In this document: positions 1 to 12,830 of the stretch, piece by piece
How positions within the stretch are numbered: position 1 is the stretch's first letter
Layout of the letters: the number at the start of each line of letters is the position of its first letter
DNA from: Cunninghamia lanceolata
Taxonomy: Eukaryota; Streptophyta; Pinopsida; Cupressales; Cupressaceae
Direction of reading: 5' to 3'
Length of the DNA stretch: 64,000 nt
Assembly: GCA_027924645.1 (NCBI GenBank)
Contig: BSBN01001343.1
Span: 1,116,001 to 1,180,000, forward strand
The notes under the pieces: generated by a model
What the model saw: only the letters and a program-made list of their open reading frames with translations
Databases searched by the model: none
Told to the model about the DNA's origin: nothing
Position numbers and translations under genes: made by a program

Positions 1-2390
1 TTGTGGTAGGGGTGGATTTTCTGTTGAAGCTTCTGTAGATTGAACCACACGATGGCTCCTTCGATTGGATAGAAGACTTCAGGGCAAGGGCGGAAAATTT
101 AGGTTTTGAGTAATAGCTAATAGGGAGAAGGATTTCTTAAGTTTTGGTTTAGTTAGTTGTAATTATCTTTGTTATGGTTTCAGTTTCAGTTCAGTGGGTG
201 TCTAGGGTTTACGGTCTATGCAAGGTTTTGTTTTCTCTCCTACAGGACTAAATTAGCTTTTCAAATTTTGATGGCCAACAGGCCAAATTTTTGGCATTGT
301 AACTCTAGGAAGTTTGGAGGCCTTTCATGGCCAATTTTCATCTTAGTAGTGACCCTGCAAGGTCAATAATCCACCAGAATAGAAAGACTAGGAGATAATT
401 GCAAGCACTATGTAGTTAGATATGTAATTTTCTCATTTTCAAATCAATATAAACTATACTCTTACAAATAAAAAAAAATTAACATTCTAGATGGCCTACT
501 TTACTTTAATAATAATAACTCTCTGTTCCCTCTTTTTGTCACATGTTTTACACATGTTACAATTTCTCAATATTGGCAACATTGGACTTCAATTGTCAAA
601 TTAACCTTATGACATGCTTTAACATTTCTTAATAAATTACTAGTTTTTCACCACAATTTCATTCAACGTCATTGTGCCATAACCATCACTTTTAATGTTT
701 TTAAATCTAAACCCTTAATGTTCACATTGAAGTCAGCAAGTGTGCAATGTTTCTTATCTCGAGATTTTTAGAATATTTCAAGATAGAAGGCACTCGTTCA
801 AATAGTCTACAAACGTGGAGAAACATGTTACCCAACCATCCATAAGCATATCTAGATATTGATGGATGGGGATGATTGTCAAGAAGGTTTATAGATTTCA
901 GGAGATTCACATCTAAAGAAATCTAAAGAAATATCTTATTATGTGCATGCATATTGGAGTTTTTAAAATAACCAAAATGTGACCCAATTTATCACTTCAA
1001 TATTAGAGGGGAAGGGGATAATTTAAATAATTTGATATGAGTAGGTAGTGGGGATTGGAAAGCATGTGTACAAGAGGGTGGGGTGTTTGTAAGTGACATT
1101 CCAAAGCCTCTACAAATTATTTTGCACATGTCAATAAGAGGAAATATCATTCACTATGTTGGTCTTGTGAGGGTCATGAATATATCTGTTTTCTACACCA
1201 CATAGTCATGCATTGTGTTAGAGTCTCATAATCTAAGGGCCTTCTTAATATCAACTCTAATTTAGTTTAAAAAAGAAACAATGGTCACACCAACATCATG
1301 TAGGTTGATTATAATCTTATCCAAGTTTCTAAAAATTAGTTATTCAACACTTTTTGGTAATGCCATGACCTACCCAGAAGAATCACCAAGTATCTCTAAA
1401 ACCCTTCCATTATTATTTAGATTAATATGTATACTATAATTGAAATAATAATTGAAATATCTATTATTAGGAGGATCTATTTTTAGAGTTAGTGTGACAA
1501 GTGTTAGAGGATTGAGATGTATAAATGCTTTTAAATCAAAGTTTTGTAGGATGACATATTTGTTATAGATTATTTAGGTTTTCAATGTCAAGGCTTTAAG
1601 GTATGGGATGACAGTCAAAATTGGTTATGAGTTAGATGTAGGTGTGGATAGTACCCTTTGTTAATAGGGTAGAAATGATAAGGATATATAAAAATGTAAT
1701 AAAAAATAGGTACATATGATACTTAGTGAAAATAAGGAAGTATTTTAATTATACTAGTGTATGTGGAGGGGATATTAAAATATAAATTTGAAGAATAAAA
1801 ATGAAATTAAGAAGATTTATTGATACCCTATGAACACATGTATCATCCCATTAGTTTATTAAGTTTATAGATCTTCTAATACTCTTTTTCAAAACCCATA
1901 TTGTTAACATAGATTAAAAAACACTATGAATTTCAAAATATAAAATCCAGTCATAACTTAAGGTCACATTAACATCTACAAACACCATGATTTTCAAAAT
2001 ATGAAGTATTAAGTTCTATCCCACAAAACATTAACAAAGCATTATAGTAAATCAACAATGATTATTATAATCCAAACACCATAAAGTAGGAAGGTAGAGC
2101 AAAAGGAGAACAAAAAGGCAAGGCAAAAAAAAAAAGGAGCATAAGCAATATCTAGTAAGCAAAATGCATCTTCTACTACAAATTTAAGGCTTTAAACCAA
2201 TTATGTGTTGGATTCATTCTTTTATCTTTTTTCCCCTAGTGTGTTGGTTTCATCCCGTTGATCATTAAGAAATTTGTAAAAATTGGAAAGCTTGACCCCT
2301 TAAATTGAATCAAAATTTTCCATCCAAATGTCAACAATTCATTATTTAAAAGTTGTTTTTGCTTATTTTGCAATATAATTTGAGCATGTT
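1..2390. other. AT-rich intergenic DNA, no gene recognised
   Basis: All six frames are broken by frequent stops and no conserved protein motif, tRNA-like fold or LTR end was recognised. The longest frames here (about 60 codons) have random-looking composition and I do not treat them as genes. Confidence 0.6.
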
Positions 2391-2592
2391 ATGGTATAAG
2401 TTGAGTTACTCTAAAGTAATATTATATATATTCTTTATGTCATAAATCCTTTATTTCAAGGGAGTCTTATGTATGGGTGAAGGAAAGAAAAATGGTATAA
2501 GTTGAGTTACTCTAAAGTAATAATATATGTATTCTTTATGTCATAAATGCTTTATTTTAAGGGTGTCTTATGTATGGGTGAAAGCAAAAAAA
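2391..2592. repeat. 101-bp tandem duplication
   Basis: A unit starting ATGGTATAAGTTGAGTTACT at 2391 recurs at 2492. The two copies differ at only a few bases and both end near TGTATGGGTGAA followed by an A-rich run. It is a simple local duplication just upstream of the decayed frame at 2.9 kb. No function is evident. Confidence 0.85.
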
Positions 2593-2929
2593 TGGGTATA
2601 GAAAGAGGCAAAAGTGTTAAAGGCAAATTTTTTTGGTAGGATTGGATATCCTTTTGAGGGTGATCAGATATCTATTTAAGTGTGAATACCCAAATCTAAA
2701 CCAATATTTTAAAAAAAAAAAAAAATCCATTAAAATAGATGTTTATTTTTTTCTAAAATGGATATCCAAAATATTGTATCAATTTCAAATCAGATATCTA
2801 TTTTTTTTGATATTTACTTTTGAAAAATAAAACCCCTATGTTGTCCCATAGTAGTATCCATTGCCAATGAGCAAACAACTATCCAAGCATTCCAAGAGAC
2901 TAGGCATATGTTGTATTAGATATCCAACC

Positions 2930-3665
2930 ATGCCTCCTCCCTCTCTACTCATCCACAATCCAACACTCTAGGTATGTATTTTTTTTTTCAATTATTTTCA
3001 TTTTTTTAATCAAGGGTTCAAGGTTTAGGTGGGTTTTTTTTTAAAAGTAAATTTATTTATCTTTATTGTAAACATAGAAAATAGAACCTAATGAATATGA
3101 ATTTATCTATGACCAACCTAAAATTCTAGTTTAACCTCCAATCCAAAACCCATATCAAAATGAACCTAAAAACCAACCTACAAACCCACCTCAAACTAAA
3201 AACCCACCTCAAACTAATGAACAAAGATTAAGACTTGAGATTGTAGAAAATGTTTGCACTTTACAAAGGGAAATGGAAACATTTAACAATGATCCTCGAA
3301 CTCCTCCCCATTTGTGTAGATTTTCCAATTCAATGCATCCTGTTATAGATTCTATTAAGAATAATTTTGAACTTGATAGATCTCATGTAGGGAAGGTAGA
3401 GAAGACGGAATTTTATCCAGATGGGTTGCCTTATAAAGAAACAAATGACCTACATATAATAAACATACTTTGGCACCTTATTTTATAAAATCCACAACCA
3501 ATCAACTCATTCCTACATCAAAACCCAATTTTTTAATCAAATGGTGTAGACACGAGTTGATTTTAGCTAATTTATAGGATTATTGGTGGATGGTCTTTAG
3601 CTACAAACCACACGATGATCTTGAGGTATCTTTGTATTTTCAAGAATATTATAGGCCAATTTGAG
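2930..3665 (+). pseudogene. Decayed member of an unrecognised proline-rich 'WWMVF' protein family
   Basis: I do not recognise this protein, but it resembles the better preserved frame at 54,798-55,581. Shared points, by eye: a start Met-Pro-Pro (2930), a GT splice-donor-like site about 40 bases later (2972) and a T-rich intron-like stretch. A Pro/Asn-rich segment, an acidic helical segment, and a block with Glu-Phe-Tyr, Asp, Leu and Tyr spaced as in the other copy (within 3273-3488) follow. The last shared block is F-x-I-x-W-C ... W-W-M-V-F ... E-V-x-x-Y-F-x-x-x-Y at about 3529-3640. The parts lie in different frames (frame shift between 3488 and 3529) and there are stops at exon 1's end and inside the WWMVF block, so this copy is dead. 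Similarity to the second copy is seen directly; common descent is inferred; function is unknown. Confidence 0.6.
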
Positions 3666-3808
3666 ATAGGTTTGAAATCTAATTGTTTTGATATTAGATG
3701 ATTCCAAGGTATTGGTGGTAGAACATTGCATCAGATTTTTCATAGCCTGTTCAATCTTTGGTTCTATCCCCAACACCCACCATTCCTTCCTTCATTCACT
3801 AGGAGGGG

Positions 3809-4130
3809 ATGATAGTAGTGCGTGGTGCTCTTGGCAGGCTTTTGCAGAATTTGAGAAAACAAATAATCTTGTTTTCTGGTCAGGTTAGTAATGTAATGTC
3901 CCCTTTTCTAAAACTCCATTCAAAGCGAAGGTTGCTGCTTGAAATGCTCATACGACAATGTGGTCTAGAGGCTATCAAGACTGTGATGCCTGAGCAACAT
4001 ATGAAACTCCTTACAAACATAAGAAAAATCAAGGAACGTAAGGAAAGAATGAGATGAAACCAAGTCCTTGCATCCACGTACATCTACAACCAGGCAAAGT
4101 AAATGGACATCATCACTATCGTCCTCCAGA
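3809..4130 (+). pseudogene. RRP12-like ribosome-biogenesis protein, C-terminal fragment
   Basis: The frame beginning at 3809 carries, from about residue 30, a helix-rich stretch ending in MLIRQCGLEAIKTVMPEQHM and then a K-L-L-T-N-I-R-K-I-K-E-R-K-E-R tail. I associate this with the C-terminal end of plant RRP12-like (NUC173 family) proteins, HEAT-repeat factors for pre-40S and pre-60S ribosome maturation and export. The frame stops at 4055, but the next segment (TSTTRQSKW, about 4079-4105) continues in the frame starting at 4053, so there is a one-base shift near 4050. Only the extreme C-terminus is present and no introns are seen, as expected of a reverse-transcribed or captured fragment. The identification is from memory of the family and is moderate. 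Confidence 0.5.
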
Positions 4131-4199
4131 AGGGCTGGCGAACCGTGGACAATAATCAGGCGAGGCTTGGCCACAAAGCTTTTCAGGGAAGGTGGACTG

Positions 4200-4690
4200 T
4201 GGCAACAGCTGAATGTAAATGTGCCGTTTTAGCCTGTTGCAAATTGTGGTCGTGTGGTTAATATACAGGCTCTGTCCTCATTTATGGGTCTTAGGGCATC
4301 TTTTGCAAGTAGCCTCAATGTCCATGGAAATGCTGGTGCACAAGCTCATTCTTACCATGCTCGATGTTGCAATAGCACAGGGAAGATAACTTTGATGGAC
4401 AAGTGAAATATATGAGATCACAAACGCAGATTGCTTGCGGCTAAATATGATATAAAACGGGTGCTTTACAAAGCTGTTCTAAGGGATCCAAATCTTCCTA
4501 GGGATATGTGACTGGGAAGTACTAAGTTGTCTAAGTTGCCAAGAAATAGTTCCTTCACACGAACAAGAAACCGATGTAATCATATGCTGATTAATGCGCC
4601 CAAAACCAGATAAAAATAAGGAAATCGTATGAGGTAGAAATCGTTATCCAAGGGAATAATTACCAGCCGCCAAGGGGAGTTAAGAAAGCG
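4200..4690 (+). pseudogene. rps14: Nuclear copy of mitochondrial ribosomal protein S14, broken
   Basis: From about 4396 the frame reads a start-like LMDK, then DHKRRLLAAKYDIKRVLYKA, a DPNLPRDM segment and KLSKLPRNSSFTRTRNRC, which is the recognisable core of mitochondrial uS14m (small-subunit protein S14). In-frame stops interrupt it at 4402, 4413 and in the codon after DPNLPRDM, and the C-terminal end (about 4620-4690, ending near G-V-K-K) is shifted and weak. Upstream (about 4270-4390) lies a Ser/Ala/Arg-containing, acid-poor stretch (FMGLRASFASS) that could be a mitochondrial targeting presequence. This suggests a gene already transferred to the nucleus that then decayed, rather than raw mitochondrial DNA; that last point is inference. 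It reads in the same frame as the RRP12-like tail just upstream. Confidence 0.75.
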
Positions 4691-4699
4691 CCTAAATTA

Positions 4700-6295
4700 A
4701 GAAGATTAAAAATTAGAAATTAAATAAAGATTAGTTAAGAATAGTCAAAGGGTTTATGAAGGTTGTGTCTCATGGCATGATAAGATATATATGGAAGATC
4801 ATTCAAGGAGATGATATCAATCAATTGAAAAGATAATTTTATATATGAATCTATTCTTTAAGGAGCATGAAACTTAATCTATAAATCTGAGGATGAAACC
4901 CTTCATGTTTATGTCATTAAGGACGAACTATTGTTGAGTTAATGGATGGAAACCCATGATTCATGTAGAAGACATTTCAAAGGCAATCTACTAAAGAAAA
5001 ATCATTGCAATTGAGAGAAGATAAATAGTAGATATAAGGATAAGTTTCATTCTACTAAAAAAATACATTCTAAATATTGATTCTGAATAATGTTGCAACT
5101 ACAATTTTATATTGATTTCATGTTCACAAATTATTTTGCAATTAATATTGTAAGCTAGGGTTATTATATTTTAAGAAATAAGGAAATTCTAGAATGGGAC
5201 ATTACAAGTAAAAAAACTAGCAAAGGAGATTGTGCTAGTCCATGTACCACAACATCCACATAATAGAATTTACCCCATGTAAATTGCGTCATCCAACTTG
5301 AGCACTCCAATTTGGTCTTATCCACCTTTTTGGTAACACACTCGTGAGAACTAAAGATCTTCCTTGATTTTATCTTAGTCCACACTCAAATCCCCCTCTT
5401 CATGCTATTTCCATTCTAGAAAGTATTACACACCTTACAAGTTGTCATAATTGCATTTAGCAATTTCCATGACTCTAAGTGATAATTAGAAATTGTCAAA
5501 ATACAAACTACAAGTGTCACATAGTGCCACTCCAAGTGGAATGCCTCAAGTATGTGGGTGCATAATAAATTAAATAAATACAAATGAATAAATATTTTGA
5601 ACATTAGAACTTGCAAGGTGTATGACACACCTAATCCCAACACAAAAGCATTTGAAAAACAAAAGATTTACTATGCAAGAGAAACATTTGAAGAATGAAT
5701 AGAAAATGTGTCTTTTTCCTTCATTATTTTTTAATTAAATTTGATTATAGAGGTTTTGAAGGAGAGATAGATTTGGTTTTTCTTTGCTAATGGGTTTCGT
5801 GCAATGGAACTTACAAGGAGGAAAAGTGAAGCACATATTGAGAAGAAAGCATTGGGTTACTCTAGTGGCTTTTTAGCTTGTCTTCCCTCAAAAGATTTAA
5901 TTTCTAGCACCAATCTTGCAAAAGGCAAGAGCAATGGAGCTACTTTTGATATTGATGATGTCATCATTAATAACAAATTGAAGAGGCTTGAATTTTATGT
6001 ATGTTAGCAACCACATAAAAAAATTCTTAAACTAGGCCAAAAATTAGGTTTGGCTTCACTCTCTTCTATTTATTAATGGGAATTTTGGTCCTTAGAGAAA
6101 TCTTGAAAAGTAATGTTTGTGTAGGATGAGGCATGGTTCGACAAGTTGGGCTCTATTGCTATTGGCATGTTCATTTCTTTGGCTAGATGGATCAACTCCT
6201 TGTCTAGTGGCTCTAAGAGTTCCTATGAGAAGGTAGGCTTATCATTCCCATTTTTGTTTAAACATTTGCTTAGACTTGTTTTGTTGGAATAATTT
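4700..6295. other. Intergenic DNA, no gene recognised
   Basis: AT-rich sequence without a convincing coding frame. A 67-codon frame at 5804-6007 has a plant-like composition but no motif I recognise, and it lacks similarity to other parts of the window. Confidence 0.5.
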
Positions 6296-6299
6296 TACA

Positions 6300-6480
6300 C
6301 TTTGCACCAAAAAAGAGGAAAATTCGCTTGTCTTGGATTTGAACTTGGGAATTTCAATTTGTTTCTCAATCACTTTACCATTACCCATTCCCTTCGTGGT
6401 CTAAAGTGTGATTATTTTATTCCACTCTCTTTGTGGTTGTTTTACCATTACCCATTTCCTTTGTGGTCTAAATTGCAATT
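6300..6480 (-). repeat. Possible minus-strand tRNA-derived SINE head with a local duplication
   Basis: On the minus strand a B-box-like GTTCAAATCC lies about 36 nt downstream of an A-box-like TGGTAAAGTGA. On the plus strand the segment ACCATTACCCATTCCCTTCG near 6381 recurs in altered form near 6441. The box spacing is a little short and no tail or target duplication was found, so this is a weak call. Confidence 0.25.
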
Positions 6481-6507
6481 GTTTTAGCAAGATTTGTTTG
6501 AACTAAA

Positions 6508-6523
6508 AATTGAACGTTTTGAA
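6508..6523. repeat. LINE target-site duplication, left copy
   Basis: Matches 13,046-13,061 at all but one or two positions. It lies directly before the first base I assign to the LINE. Confidence 0.65.
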
Positions 6524-6857
6524 CTTGAGAAAAAGGATACGCTCTGAGAGGAACAAGGGTTTCTGTGAAACCCTCCACGTTTCTTCTTAGAGCCTTGAAA
6601 TTTCACTCCTGATCTAATTCACACATTCATTTACTATTTTGTCAGTAGTTTTTTTTTCAACTTGGTGCTAGATTAAGTCTGTGTATTTTTTTTTGGGTCT
6701 ATTTTAGTTTGGTTTTTTTTTCACATTATTATTTTTTAGGTTAATTTCGAATTTAAAATTGGTGGGAATTGCCCCGCTTGAAGGACTTGCTGACATCTAC
6801 GTAGGGTGGATGTGTGCATTCCTCGGTATCTGGAAAGGTCGATCGGATTCAGCGTTA

Positions 6858-7902
6858 ATGGCTCAGCCGGTAGCATTAATTGAAGGCAGTAATGTTAATT
6901 CAGATGGGTAGAAGAGGGACATGATTGACAGTGCCAAAGTTAAGACTTTCACTGAGGTCATAGGTGCCGATAATGCCATGACTGTGCCCAAAGAGGTGAG
7001 CTTCAAGGCATCCCAAGCCATTGTAAATGGTGAAGATTTCGGGGGAGCCGTCAGTGGATTCATCAGAGCAAGAAGTGACGAAGAAAAGGGTAGAGTCGAG
7101 AGCATGGGTAAGCTGTCTCCCCCCTCCCTAGGCACTCCTTTGATTCCTAATGATGAAATGCTAATGGCAGTTAAGAATGAGGAATGCAGACTGAAAAGCA
7201 TTGCTATATTTCTAGTTTGTTTAATTCTGGATAAGCTCCCTTCTAGGGCCATCTTTGACAAGTGGCTAGCCTCTGTTTGGGGAAAAAATTGGGTATCCAA
7301 GTAAATTTTTGTAGAATGATTTGGCGAGGTTGTTTGTTGTCTTCCTGAAAACCCATGTAATGCAACAAAAAGGCTTAAGTAGAAATTTTTGGAATATTGG
7401 GCAGTCGGTGTTTAAGGCATATCCCTGGTCCACAGATAACTCAAGGGAAGATATTTTGTTTTGCACTACTCCTAGGTGGTTTGAGTTAAAAGATGTCCTT
7501 GAGGTTTTGTGGAATTTTATTCCACAAATTCTGGGTCACCTGGGGGAAATTTTAAGAGTTGACGAGGCTAAAATTACTCTGCCCCACATGAATTCTAGAG
7601 TTCTAGTTTCTATAAAACTAGGAATTTTCATACCAAATTGGGTTGAGATTGAAGGTTTAGGAAGAAAAATTAGGTGTAATCTTGTCGCATTGGGAGGCCT
7701 CAATGCATGCTTTCTCTGTAAGTCTAATGGGCACCAAAAAAAGACCTATCTAGTTCTAAATTTAAGGCTAAGACACAACCAGACAACTCTCGATCTGTCC
7801 CTGAGAAGTAGGGCCCCAGGGGATCGGTCAGAAACTAGAATACCCCAGAGAAGGGCACCAATGATGGTCCCCTTGATAGTATGGGTGAATCCTCTGGGAT
7901 GA
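6858..7902 (+). pseudogene. LINE ORF1 (RNA-binding protein with zinc knuckle), broken
   Basis: ORF1 of plant L1 elements binds the element RNA and accompanies ORF2 in the ribonucleoprotein. I take the start as the ATG at 6858 (MAQPVALIEG), which is in frame with the longer stretch after an internal stop at about 6909. The 6921-7304 part ends in W-x-S-V-W-G-K-N-W, a frame shift follows, and 7321-7902 continues with the DUF4283-type fold ending in a zinc-knuckle region. That region reads C-x2-C-x4-H around CFLCKSNGHQKKTY (about 7705-7745), where the final cysteine is replaced by Tyr. The tail to about 8690 is low-complexity and holds further stops. Confidence 0.75.
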
Positions 7903-8697
7903 CCCCAAATAATAATGAGGAGGTTAACCTTAAATAGTTCAAAGAGGATCTAGATATTTTAGGTGTCCAGAGGAAATTGAGTGAATTGAGCTTGGAAGAA
8001 GGAGAAGTGGCAGGTGGATGGGTCAGAGGGGATGAGAGCTCCTCTCCCTCATCGAGGGATGGGAACCACTAGGTTCCCCCTGTGGTGGGTGGTGTTGTGT
8101 TTGAGTGTACTTCTAATGGGTTGGAGCCTAGTTGTCTACCCTTCAGCAGCTCGACTCTAACTACCGTGGCTCCTCATCTAGTAGTCGATGATCTCCCTAT
8201 TAATCCCCCCAAAGAGGTGCAGAATGAGGAACCCATTCTGGCTGATAATTCATGCAATGTTATTGAGGGGGCTAAGGAAGATAGCTCTAGAAAAAAAACT
8301 TAGGTCCCCCAAAAAATTAAAAAAGCACAAGAACTTGCTTTGGAAAAGCTGAAAGCCCAAGTACTTAGGCCCCAAAACAATGCATGTGAAGAGGTTTTAA
8401 CAATTAAGCTATGTGAAAAAAGTATTTACGTCATAAAATGGGGTTCCCAACTTTGAGCCCCCTAACATAATGTCTGTAGATGCTGCCCTGACCAAGTTTA
8501 TCAAAAATGAGGAAGGATTAAGAAATTTGATTGCCTCCCTTGGTCCTCCAAAAACTAAGGAAAGGAAGAAAAGGAAATATGTAAGGAAAAATTCCTCAAA
8601 TGTAAAAATGGATAGAAAAAAAAAAGGAAAAAGTGCCTGAGTGTTTTAACAAGATCTACAAAAAAAAGAAAAACAAACCCCCTATTGTTGATAAAAA

Positions 8698-11600
8698 ATG
8701 AACTGTTGCTCCTGGAACATTAGGGGACTTGAATCCCCATATAAGAAATATATAGTGAGAGACTTTTACAATAAGAGAAAAGGTCTGAACCTCCTAATGC
8801 TTCAGGAAGTAAAAGCTACATGATTTACTCTAGAAAACAACCTAAAATTTATTTGGAAAGATGCAGAATTCTTCTACACTAAGCACAAAAGAGGTAAAGG
8901 TGGTTTAGCAATTATGGTTGACAGAGTTTGGTCCAAACTTATTATTTAGAAGGGACACTCCCCATGCAATAGGTGTCTTTGGGTAATCCTCAACAAAGAG
9001 GGAAATGAATTTGGTGTCTACTCAATTTATGCTCTGAATGAGTACCTTGGCAGAGTGGAGCTCTAGAAATAGATGGAAGAGAACCTACCTAGGATACCCT
9101 AGATTATAGGAGGGGTTTTCAACATGACTGAAAATGGGGAAGACAAAGAAAGGAGGCTCAAATGGTGTTGGAAAGGAGATGATCTTTTTTCTGGTCTAGA
9201 TTGAAAAAAACACTTAAGCTTTTTGATCCTCTAGAAGGCAAGAAGTATGATAGTAAGGGAATCTGGTATACATGGTACAATAGTCAAGAGGGAAAAAATA
9301 CAATCTACTCAAGATTAGATAGATTTTATGTTGCAGAAGACAACTTCTTTTTAAGAAAAAAGGATGCTAACTATGTGGAGGTGATTCCCTCCACCCTCTC
9401 AAACCACCACCCAATAGAATCTTTTGTGAGATGGAAAAACCAATAGTCAGTTTGTAGAAACAAAAGGGATAGCACTTTTAAGCTTAATTGCTCTTTACTT
9501 CTTGATCTAGATTGCTCAGATGGAATTGATTCTCTGAGAGGCACAACCAAATTCTTGCATGTTAGTTCATCTAGGAGGTAATATTGGGATGCTCTAATAA
9601 GTAATTGTAAATTTTATTTCCAGACTGTAGGTAAGAAGTATGCAAAAGATACTAGAAAGGAGGAAGCTTTACTTCAGACTACCTTCCTAAACTGCAAAAA
9701 GGAATTGCAACTAAGACCTGATGATTACCAAGCCTTAAAACAACTAGGGGAAGCAAAGCATAAATTAAGGAAATACCAGACTAAAAAGAATCAAGGAGCT
9801 AGAATCAGAGCAAGGATTAATTGGCTAGCTGAAGGTGATAAAGGGAAAAAATACTTTTTCAATTTTCTAAAAGAAAAAAATGCTAGAGAAAACATTGGCC
9901 CCATAGTTGAGGATAATGTGTGCTACAAAGATAATGAGGAAATCAAAGAAGTCTTTAGGTCTTTTTATCAGAAACTATTTTCATATGAAGATAACTCAGA
10001 AGAATATAGAGAGGCACAAGCATTTTGTAAGGCAATTTGACCTAAAAGAATAATAGAGGATATGAGTAATATGTTGAAAAAAACTATTACTAAAGAAGAA
10101 ATCTCTAAGGCAATCAAGTCAATGGAGAATGGAAAATCTCTTGACATTGATGGAATCCTGATGGAGTTCTATAAAGCCAATGAAAAATGAATTGTTGATG
10201 ACTTGTTTGAATTATATAGTGAAGCAATCTCTGCCAGCTCCTTAGGTGCAGAAATTAACAGAGGTGTGATTAAACTCCTACCTAAGGATGGTGATAAAAC
10301 AAGCCTAAAAAATTGGAGGCCAATTACCTTGCTCAATGTGTCCTACAAGATTATAGATAAAATTTTAGCAATGAGACTTACTGATATTCTTCCAGCCATT
10401 GTTAACCCCAGTCAAATAGGTTTCATAAAGGGGAGATACATTTTGGAAAACTTAATCATAAGTTGGGAAGCACTGGACTGGGCCAAGAAGAGTGGGTAAA
10501 ATGCAGGAATCTTGCTTCTAGACTTTGAAAAAGCCTATGATAGAATTGAATGGTCTTTTATTCTCATGATGTTAGATTCTCTAGGTTTCCCAGAAGAGTA
10601 TTGTATTATGGTTAGAATATTATTAAGAGATGCTTCTATTCATATAGACATAAATGGATCACTTTCTAACCCTTTTTCTCTAGAAAGATCTATAAGGCAG
10701 GGATGCCCCCTTACCCTTGCATTATTTGTTATCTCTTCTAAGGCTCTCTTTTACATCTGAAGAACTAGTGTGATAAAGGATGATGTAAAAGGGATCAGGA
10801 TTTCAAACAACGAGACCTTATTGAATTTCTAGTTTGCAGATGATACTACTTTATTCCCTATCCTAGAAAAAAGGAACCTTGATAATCGTGAGGAAAGATT
10901 GAAGATATTTTGTAGAGCAGCAGGGGCCAAAATCTCTCATACTCAATCTGTCTTGCTTTGTTGGGGAGAATATCCTCCTAATTGGTTGGATAAGGATCAT
11001 TGGTAGTGGGGTGATCTAATAAAATAGTAAGATTTCTTGGTATCCCATTCTTGATGAGCCCTTCCTTGAAAGGAATGTGGGAGTGGATGTATGACAAAAT
11101 TTGCAAAAAGCTAGGCATGTGGGATAGGCGGTACTTATCACTAGCAAGGAGAGTTCAAGTTTTCCAGAAAATTCTGGCTGCATACCCTATATACTATGCT
11201 TCAACATGGATGTTTTCTAGCTATCATATTAACATTATTCAAAAGAAGATTAGGGACATTTATGGTTAGATGGGAAAGGAAATAGAAAACATCACTCAAT
11301 TGCTTGGAACTAGTGCTATTAGAGTAAGAAAACTAGGGGGCTTGGTTTGAAAGACCTCAAGATTCAAGGTGCCACTTTGGTGGAAAAATGGATAGTGATA
11401 TCTTTAGTGGGCACTGAGCCTTGGAAAGTTCTAATTCACAATAACCTCAGTTATGTTGTACCTCTTAGGGCTAAAGATTGGTTAGGCATGTGTTTGGCAG
11501 ACATTGTGTTAGGAGACTTTAAAGTTAGGCCCTTGGGGTCTGTCATATTTACTTCCATCTAGAAAGCTTGGGAGAGCATCAAACCTTGCATTGAAAATAG

Positions 11601-12830
11601 AGAAGCCATTGAATGTAGTAGGAAATGCATTGATAAAAACAAATATGTGTGGTGGAATTTAAAGCACAATAATAAAGCTCTGGCCCAGGTCCAGGGTTGC
11701 TTAGCAAAAAAATGGTTTAAACTGGGTATTAGTTCATTTGAAAATATTATGCACAATAATACTTTGAAAAGATGGTCTCAACTTAAAGATGAGTTTAACA
11801 TTCTAGAAACCCAAAGGACTTATTCTGTCCTAGAAAAAGTTCTGCAAGGATTCTTGATTCAAAAGTTTTCTATAGAATGTTGTAGTTGGGATCTCATCAA
11901 ATGGAAGGATGGCACAATGTTTGACAAGATGGTTCCAAAGAAACTCTACAACTTGAAAAATGGTGATGGGGATATCTTTGCACACATCTGCTCTATCTAG
12001 GGTGTTAAGTTTGATCCTAAAGAGATGAATAAATCACTGTCATTAATCTAGTCTAATGTCCTTGCACCCAAGAAAAACTATTTTAGGTGGTTGTTGTTAA
12101 AAAGGTTGGAATCAAGGTTTAAGAGTCCTTTGTGTGTTTACTATAGTTTACCTGAATGTTGTGAGCATATCTTTTTTGACTGTGTCTTTGCAGAAAAAAG
12201 TGTGGAGTATTTTCCTTTGACAATTAAATAATTGCTAAAAGATGTCACTGTGTCGAAATGTAATGTTCTGTGTGGATTTCTTAATAAAGTTGACTCTAAG
12301 ACTACTGATATTTGGTTATAGGCTTCTTCTAAGGTTTTGTGGTCCTTGTGGAAAAATAGGAATGAATGTGTGTATCAAGGAAGGGGCAGAATGCTTACTG
12401 GGTCTCTAGTTAGACTCACACTTTGTTCTATCTCTCAATAGGCTACAAGTGATTTCAAAATTCCAACAGAAAGGTTCATGCATATTTTGGATGAAAGAGA
12501 GGCTACAGTTTATAGAGTAGACATCATGACTACAAAGTTTTGGCCCCATGACTACAGACAGGCCAATAATGTAGACCCTGAGGAGAACATAGACTAGCAT
12601 AATAGGCACAAAGAGTAGTATGTGGCAGAAGAAGACATTGAGAAAGAGGTAGTTAGTCAAAATTTTGATGAAGGAAAATGTGAGAATAGACCTGCACATA
12701 GACCTAATTTTCTCAATGGAGAAGGACCCTTGAGTGACAAGGAAGCTAGACTATACCAAATTGCACCAGATTGTACTAATGAAAACTTGAACTAGATAAG
12801 GACCAATATGATAGAGATGGAAAATGAATA
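8698..12830 (+). pseudogene. LINE ORF2 (endonuclease and reverse transcriptase), broken
   Basis: ORF2 cuts the target and copies the element RNA at the nick. The ATG at 8698 opens with the endonuclease signature C-S-W-N-I-R-G-L; the endonuclease continues to about 9450 with the degenerate catalytic region L-S-N-H-H-P-I. Reverse transcriptase spans about 10,200-11,000: the P-K-D-G and N-W-R-P-I-T-L-L-N blocks, F-I-K-G-R, L-D-F-E-K-A-Y-D-R, R-Q-G-C-P-L and the catalytic FADD at 10,833-10,844. A cysteine/histidine zf-RVT-like block is at about 12,120-12,190. More than ten in-frame stops and several frame changes make it non-functional. I see no RNase H domain. Confidence 0.85.

Noticed and set aside
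6863..7300. 145-codon minus-strand frame
   Set aside because: Lies antisense to LINE ORF1, which has recognisable domain features on the plus strand.
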